This document shows, piece after piece, positions 5,238 through 8,113 of a DNA stretch of 8,113 bases (positions are counted from its first letter, which is position 1; each line of letters begins with the position of its first letter). This stretch comes from Nitrospirota bacterium (lineage in GTDB: Bacteria; Nitrospirota; Thermodesulfovibrionia; JACRGW01). The stretch is from contig JACRGW010000010.1 in assembly GCA_016212195.1 (NCBI GenBank), forward strand, positions 1 to 8,113. The letters run 5' to 3'. The translations under genes and the position numbers were made by a program. Below the pieces are notes generated by a model. That model was not told the DNA's origin and made no database searches. It worked only from the letters and a program-made list of their open reading frames with translations.

Positions 5238-6044
5238 ATGAAAAAACTACTGATAGCACTACAGTTTCTGACAATCATACCGATTAAGAATATCAAGGAG
5301 ATCAGCGAAGAGGATATTGCAAAAAGCGCCCAGGCTTTTGTAATAGTGGGTATTATTCAGGGGGCATTGCTTCTGGCTACAGACTATATGGTCGGTATGG
5401 TTTTTCCAGACAACCTTGTTCTGGCAATAGTTCTTCTTGTACTTGTTTTATCCAATGGTGGTTTTCACCTCGATGGACTTGCTGATACCTTTGATGCACT
5501 TGCAGTAAAATCAGAAGGCGACATAGATATAGATAGAAAGAAGAGACTTTCTGTAATGAAGGATAGTAAAACAGGCTCTATCGGTGTGATAGCTATAGTT
5601 TTTTCGCTGGCTATAAAGTATCTTTCATTAAAGAACATATCATACTTTTCACCATTCACTCACTATTCTTCTCTTATCCTTATGCCAACTATCTCAAAAT
5701 GGACGATGATTATTTCGATGTTTCATGGAAGGCCATCCATGAAGGAAGGGCTCGGAAGTATTTTTATAGGCAGGATTGGATCTAAAGTAGTTATTAGTTC
5801 AACCTTAATACTTTTTCTATTATTAATGCTACTACCTATGTTCTTCAGCCGTTATACGCCGAGTAGCCAGTACATCTTTTATGGGGCATTACTTATTGTT
5901 ATGTATCTTTTTTGTTATATCTGGGTTAGTTTTTTTAATAAAAGATTCGGCGGACTTAATGGAGATACGCTCGGTGCAATAAGTGAAATCACTGAGGTTA
6001 GTTTTTTGTTATTAGTGCTTATATGGTTACGACTCTTTATTTAA
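5238..6044 (+). CDS. cobS: adenosylcobinamide-GDP ribazoletransferase (cobalamin synthase) CobS
   Basis: CobS is an integral inner-membrane enzyme that joins adenosylcobinamide-GDP with alpha-ribazole phosphate, giving adenosylcobalamin 5'-phosphate. The 268 residues fit the family. Motifs are ALQFLTIIPIK (7-17), the aspartate-rich GGFHLDGLADTFDAL (74-88) that likely binds metal and phosphate, MKDSKTGSIG (107-116) and FGGLNGDTLGAISEITE (237-253). Hydrophobic segments are visible near 32-50, 58-73, 113-130, 183-203, 212-232 and 253-268. The ATG has only a weak AAGAG (5225-5229) upstream, inside a repeat array. In the intact arrangement it would begin 24 bases after the cobT stop; with the amber stop the gap grows to 174 bases. 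A short repeat-like insertion (FSPFTHYS, 137-144) lies between the conserved MKDS helix and the following segment. The 3' end overlaps the next gene by 22 bases. Confidence 0.94.
   Translation: MKKLLIALQFLTIIPIKNIKEISEEDIAKSAQAFVIVGIIQGALLLATDYMVGMVFPDNLVLAIVLLVLVLSNGGFHLDGLADTFDALAVKSEGDIDIDRKKRLSVMKDSKTGSIGVIAIVFSLAIKYLSLKNISYFSPFTHYSSLILMPTISKWTMIISMFHGRPSMKEGLGSIFIGRIGSKVVISSTLILFLLLMLLPMFFSRYTPSSQYIFYGALLIVMYLFCYIWVSFFNKRFGGLNGDTLGAISEITEVSFLLLVLIWLRLFI
5646..5668 (+). repeat. degenerate heptamer repeat tract (inside cobS)
   Basis: One clear unit CATTCAC (5653-5659), preceded by TTTTCAC and followed by the out-of-phase fragments TCAC and TATTC. It shares 13 exact bases (5648-5660) with the array in the btuF signal peptide at 353-365. 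It encodes FSPFTHYS, a loop-like polar stretch in an otherwise hydrophobic protein. Confidence 0.5.
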
Positions 6045-6724
6045 TAAGGCACGGCGAGACTGAGGGCTCAGAGGAAAAACGTTATAAAGGGACGATCGAT
6101 GTGCCACTTTCCGAAAAGGGTGTGAGGCAGATAGAACAGGTGTCAGCATTTATAGCAGAAAAGTTAAATCAGAGTATGATGCAGGATACAGGATATAGGA
6201 TGCAGGATAAAAATAATCATGCATCAGACATCAGAAATCATGAATCATTGTCTGTAGCACCCAAACTTGATGCTGTCTACTGTTCTGATTTAAGAAGGGC
6301 GGTTAAGAGCGCGGAGATAATTGCAAAAGCTTTTGGATTGATACCTGAAACAATGGAGGAGTTACGTGAGAGGAACTTCGGTGAATGGGAAGGGATGAGC
6401 TTCGATGAAATAAAAGAGAAATACCCTGAAGATTTTAATGCATGGGTAAAAAATCCACTTATGTTTAGACCGACCGGTGGAGAAAGTACATTAGAGGTGA
6501 AAGAAAGAAGCATAAAAGCCCTTGATAGAATAATCGATAACCATAGTGGAGGTGATATTGCGATTGTAGCCCATGGAGGCGTGAACAGGGTAATCCTTTG
6601 TCAGCTCCTTGGAGTACCACTGGAGAATATCTTCAGGATAGAACAGGATTATGCGGCAATAAATATTATTGAATTCCATAGCAGTTATCCTGTTATAAAA
6701 ACAATAAATTATATACTATATTAA
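6023..6724 (+). CDS. cobC: histidine phosphatase family protein, probable alpha-ribazole / adenosylcobalamin-5'-phosphate phosphatase CobC
   Basis: This is a phosphoglycerate-mutase-like (histidine acid phosphatase superfamily) enzyme that most likely removes the 5' phosphate at the last step of nucleotide-loop assembly. Catalytic features are intact: LIRHGET (7-13) with phospho-acceptor H10, SDLRRA (88-93) with its phosphate-binding arginine, RERNFGEWEG (115-124) with likely acid E116, TGGES (151-155) and VAHGGVNR (182-189) with H184. The 233 residues exceed the usual roughly 200. The surplus is residues 51-80 (SMMQDTGYRMQDKNNHASDI and onward), encoded by two consecutive repeat arrays between the first helix and the strand LDAVYCSDL. 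The start overlaps cobS by 22 bases with no clear ribosome site, suggesting coupled translation. Family members also act on sugar phosphates, so the cobC assignment rests on operon position. Confidence 0.88.
   Translation: MVTTLYLIRHGETEGSEEKRYKGTIDVPLSEKGVRQIEQVSAFIAEKLNQSMMQDTGYRMQDKNNHASDIRNHESLSVAPKLDAVYCSDLRRAVKSAEIIAKAFGLIPETMEELRERNFGEWEGMSFDEIKEKYPEDFNAWVKNPLMFRPTGGESTLEVKERSIKALDRIIDNHSGGDIAIVAHGGVNRVILCQLLGVPLENIFRIEQDYAAINIIEFHSSYPVIKTINYILY
6181..6208 (+). repeat. heptamer array, four units (inside cobC)
   Basis: Four consecutive 7-mers of consensus RYAGGAT (units begin GCA, ACA, ATA, GCA). They encode about CobC residues 53-62 (MQDTGYRMQD), a segment absent from ordinary family members. 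A different heptamer array follows 12 bases later. Confidence 0.8.
6221..6248 (+). repeat. second heptamer array, four units (inside cobC)
   Basis: Four 7-mers of consensus RMATCAK (two ending CATCAG, two ending AATCAT). They encode residues 67-76 (ASDIRNHESL). With the array at 6181-6208 they form one roughly 30-residue insertion in CobC, just before the conserved strand that leads to SDLRRA. Confidence 0.7.
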
Positions 6725-6726
6725 TT

Positions 6727-8113
6727 ATGTCTAAGGCATTGATGATACAAGGGACAGGCTCGGGGGTAGGGAAAAGCCTTATTGTAGCCGGACTCTGCAG
6801 GATATTCAGGGACATGGGGATAAATGTTGCCCCTTTCAAGGCCCAGAATATGGCTCTCAATTCCTTTATAACAAAAGAGGGTGGTGAGATCGGGCGTGCA
6901 CAGGCACTTCAGGCAGAGGCTGCAGGCATCGAGCCTTCAGTTGATATGAACCCCATACTTCTCAAGGCATCAAGTGATTCAGAATGCCAGGTGATTGTTA
7001 ATGGCAAAGTTCATTCGAATATGAAGGCAGGAGAATACTATTCTTTTAAGGAGGAAGCATGGGAGGCTGTGAAGAATGCCTATAAAAGGCTATCCACAAG
7101 ATATGATCTCATTATGATTGAAGGAGCAGGTAGTCCTGCCGAGATAAACCTTATGGATGACGAGATAGTTAACATGAGTGTTGCACGATATACAGATGCA
7201 CCTGTAATTCTCGTTGGAGATATTGACAGGGGAGGGGTATTCGCATCTTTTTACGGAACTGTGGGACTTCTTGATGGAGATGCTGATTATATAAAGGCAT
7301 ATATTATCAATAAATTCAGGGGGGACATAGAAATCCTGAAACCTGGAATTAGAATGATTTATGAGAAGACGAGTAGGCCAGTTATAGGAGTAATACCCTA
7401 TCTCGGGGATCTAAGACTTCATGAGGAGGATGGAATTCCCTTAGAAAGGTTAAAGAATTCAAGAGTTCAAGAGCTCAAGGGTTCAAAAATAAAGATCGTT
7501 GTGGTGAGATTAAGATATATCTCGAATTTTACGGATTTCGACCCCTTTATGTATGAACCCGATGTTGAATTTGTCTATTCGTTATGGAGGGGAGATATTG
7601 AGAATGCAGACCTTTTAATAATTCCTGGTTCAAAGAATACAGTCGAGGATCTCCTTTTTCTCCGTAATAATGGCATTGAAAAAAGTATAAAACTTGCAGT
7701 AGAGAAGGGTATACCGCTCATAGGGTTATGTGGTGGTTATCAAATGCTCGGTAAGAAGATATTTGATCCATTCGGTGTAGAAAGCAGGAATAAAGAGGTA
7801 AAGGGAATAGGACTTCTTGATATAGAGACAACTTTTGAAAAAATGAAGATAACATCGCAGGTGGAGGCAACATTAGTTAAGAGTTTAGAGTTAGGAGTTC
7901 AGAGTAAAAATACCTTGAAGGGATACGAAATACATATGGGGGTTAGCAAGGGCGATGTTGGTTTATTTAATTTATCTCGACTATGGACCAACGAATATCG
8001 ACTCTCGACAGTTAAAGAGGGCTCTGTAAAAGGAAATGTCTGGGGAACTTATATACACGGTATATTTGATAATGACAGATTCAGGCATAATATCATAAAT
8101 TCACTCAGGATAA
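6727..8113 (+). CDS. cobQ: cobyric acid synthase CobQ/CbiP (3' end outside the window)
   Basis: CobQ is a glutamine-dependent ligase that uses ATP to amidate peripheral carboxylates of adenosylcobyrinic acid diamide, giving adenosylcobyric acid. The frame is open from ATG 6727 to the edge (462 codons), so only a few tens of the usual roughly 490-500 residues should be missing. The N-terminal synthetase domain shows QGTGSGVGKS (8-17), PFKAQNMALNS (38-48), GRAQALQAEAAGIEPSVDMN (58-77) and EGAGSPAEINL (134-144). The C-terminal class I glutaminase domain shows GLCGGYQMLG with nucleophile C335, GYEIHMG (399-405), and GTYIHGIFD with H444. The start lies 2 bases after the cobC stop without a ribosome site. 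Two repeat arrays are inside, one in the interdomain linker (243-254) and one in the glutaminase domain (383-392). CbiP is the name in the anaerobic pathway; the window does not show which pathway the organism uses. Confidence 0.95.
   Translation, partial: MSKALMIQGTGSGVGKSLIVAGLCRIFRDMGINVAPFKAQNMALNSFITKEGGEIGRAQALQAEAAGIEPSVDMNPILLKASSDSECQVIVNGKVHSNMKAGEYYSFKEEAWEAVKNAYKRLSTRYDLIMIEGAGSPAEINLMDDEIVNMSVARYTDAPVILVGDIDRGGVFASFYGTVGLLDGDADYIKAYIINKFRGDIEILKPGIRMIYEKTSRPVIGVIPYLGDLRLHEEDGIPLERLKNSRVQELKGSKIKIVVVRLRYISNFTDFDPFMYEPDVEFVYSLWRGDIENADLLIIPGSKNTVEDLLFLRNNGIEKSIKLAVEKGIPLIGLCGGYQMLGKKIFDPFGVESRNKEVKGIGLLDIETTFEKMKITSQVEATLVKSLELGVQSKNTLKGYEIHMGVSKGDVGLFNLSRLWTNEYRLSTVKEGSVKGNVWGTYIHGIFDNDRFRHNIINSLRI
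7455..7486 (+). repeat. octamer array, four units (inside cobQ linker)
   Basis: Four consecutive 8-mers of consensus GRGTTCAA (variants at positions 2-4). They encode about residues 243-254 (KNSRVQELKGSK), which is the linker between the CobQ synthetase domain and the glutaminase domain, just before the strand KIVVVRL. Confidence 0.75.
7875..7902 (+). repeat. heptamer array, four units (inside cobQ)
   Basis: Four 7-mers of consensus AGTTNAG (the third unit ends AGG). They encode about residues 383-392 (LVKSLELGVQ), ahead of the conserved GYEIHMG strand. The first 13 bases match the array at the cobT-cobS junction (5221-5233) exactly. Confidence 0.75.

Noticed and set aside
6181..6248. CRISPR-like repeats in cobC
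   Set aside because: Units are 7 bases, contiguous and degenerate, with no spacers, and they lie inside an intact coding frame.

Overview
The window carries the promoter-proximal part of a vitamin B12 (cobalamin) uptake and nucleotide-loop assembly operon. All genes are on the + strand and tightly packed. Positions 1-300 hold a cobalamin riboswitch (aptamer about 31-241) followed by an intrinsic terminator (253-292), with an alternative hairpin between them that could act as antiterminator. Then come btuF (periplasmic corrinoid-binding protein), btuC (permease), btuD (ATPase), a PP-loop ATPase of the diphthine-ammonia-ligase-like family, cobU, cobT, cobS, cobC-like phosphatase, and a cobQ/cbiP that runs off the right edge. 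Most junctions overlap or are separated by a few bases, so this looks like one transcript controlled by B12.

Together the proteins import corrinoids (BtuFCD), amidate the corrin ring (CobQ), activate adenosylcobinamide to its GDP form (CobU), make alpha-ribazole phosphate (CobT), join the two (CobS) and remove the phosphate (CobC). The aminopropanol-attachment step (CbiB/CobD), the adenosyltransferase and an outer-membrane receptor are not in this window.

Three things stand out. First, cobT has an in-frame amber codon at 5061-5063. The frame continues uninterrupted for 49 well-conserved codons, including the family's catalytic glutamate, to a second TAG at 5211-5213. Second, two 45-bp G/C-rich palindromes sit in frame inside two different genes (3140-3184 and 4488-4532) and encode the same N-P-P-x-P-P-x-x-K-G-G-x-G-G peptide. 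Third, at least nine short tandem arrays of degenerate 7-mers (one of 8-mers), typically four units each, are scattered through btuF, cobU, cobS, cobC, cobQ and the cobT-cobS junction. Almost all lie inside coding sequence without breaking it. The genome therefore tolerates, or uses, a dense load of short repeats that become protein segments.

Organism: BtuF has a cleavable signal peptide with no lipobox, which suggests a diderm bacterium. The moderate GC content and the combination of in-frame 'PPSPPFxKGG' palindromes with heptamer arrays resemble what is common in Nitrospirota and some deltaproteobacterial lineages. This placement is inference from pattern memory and was not tested.
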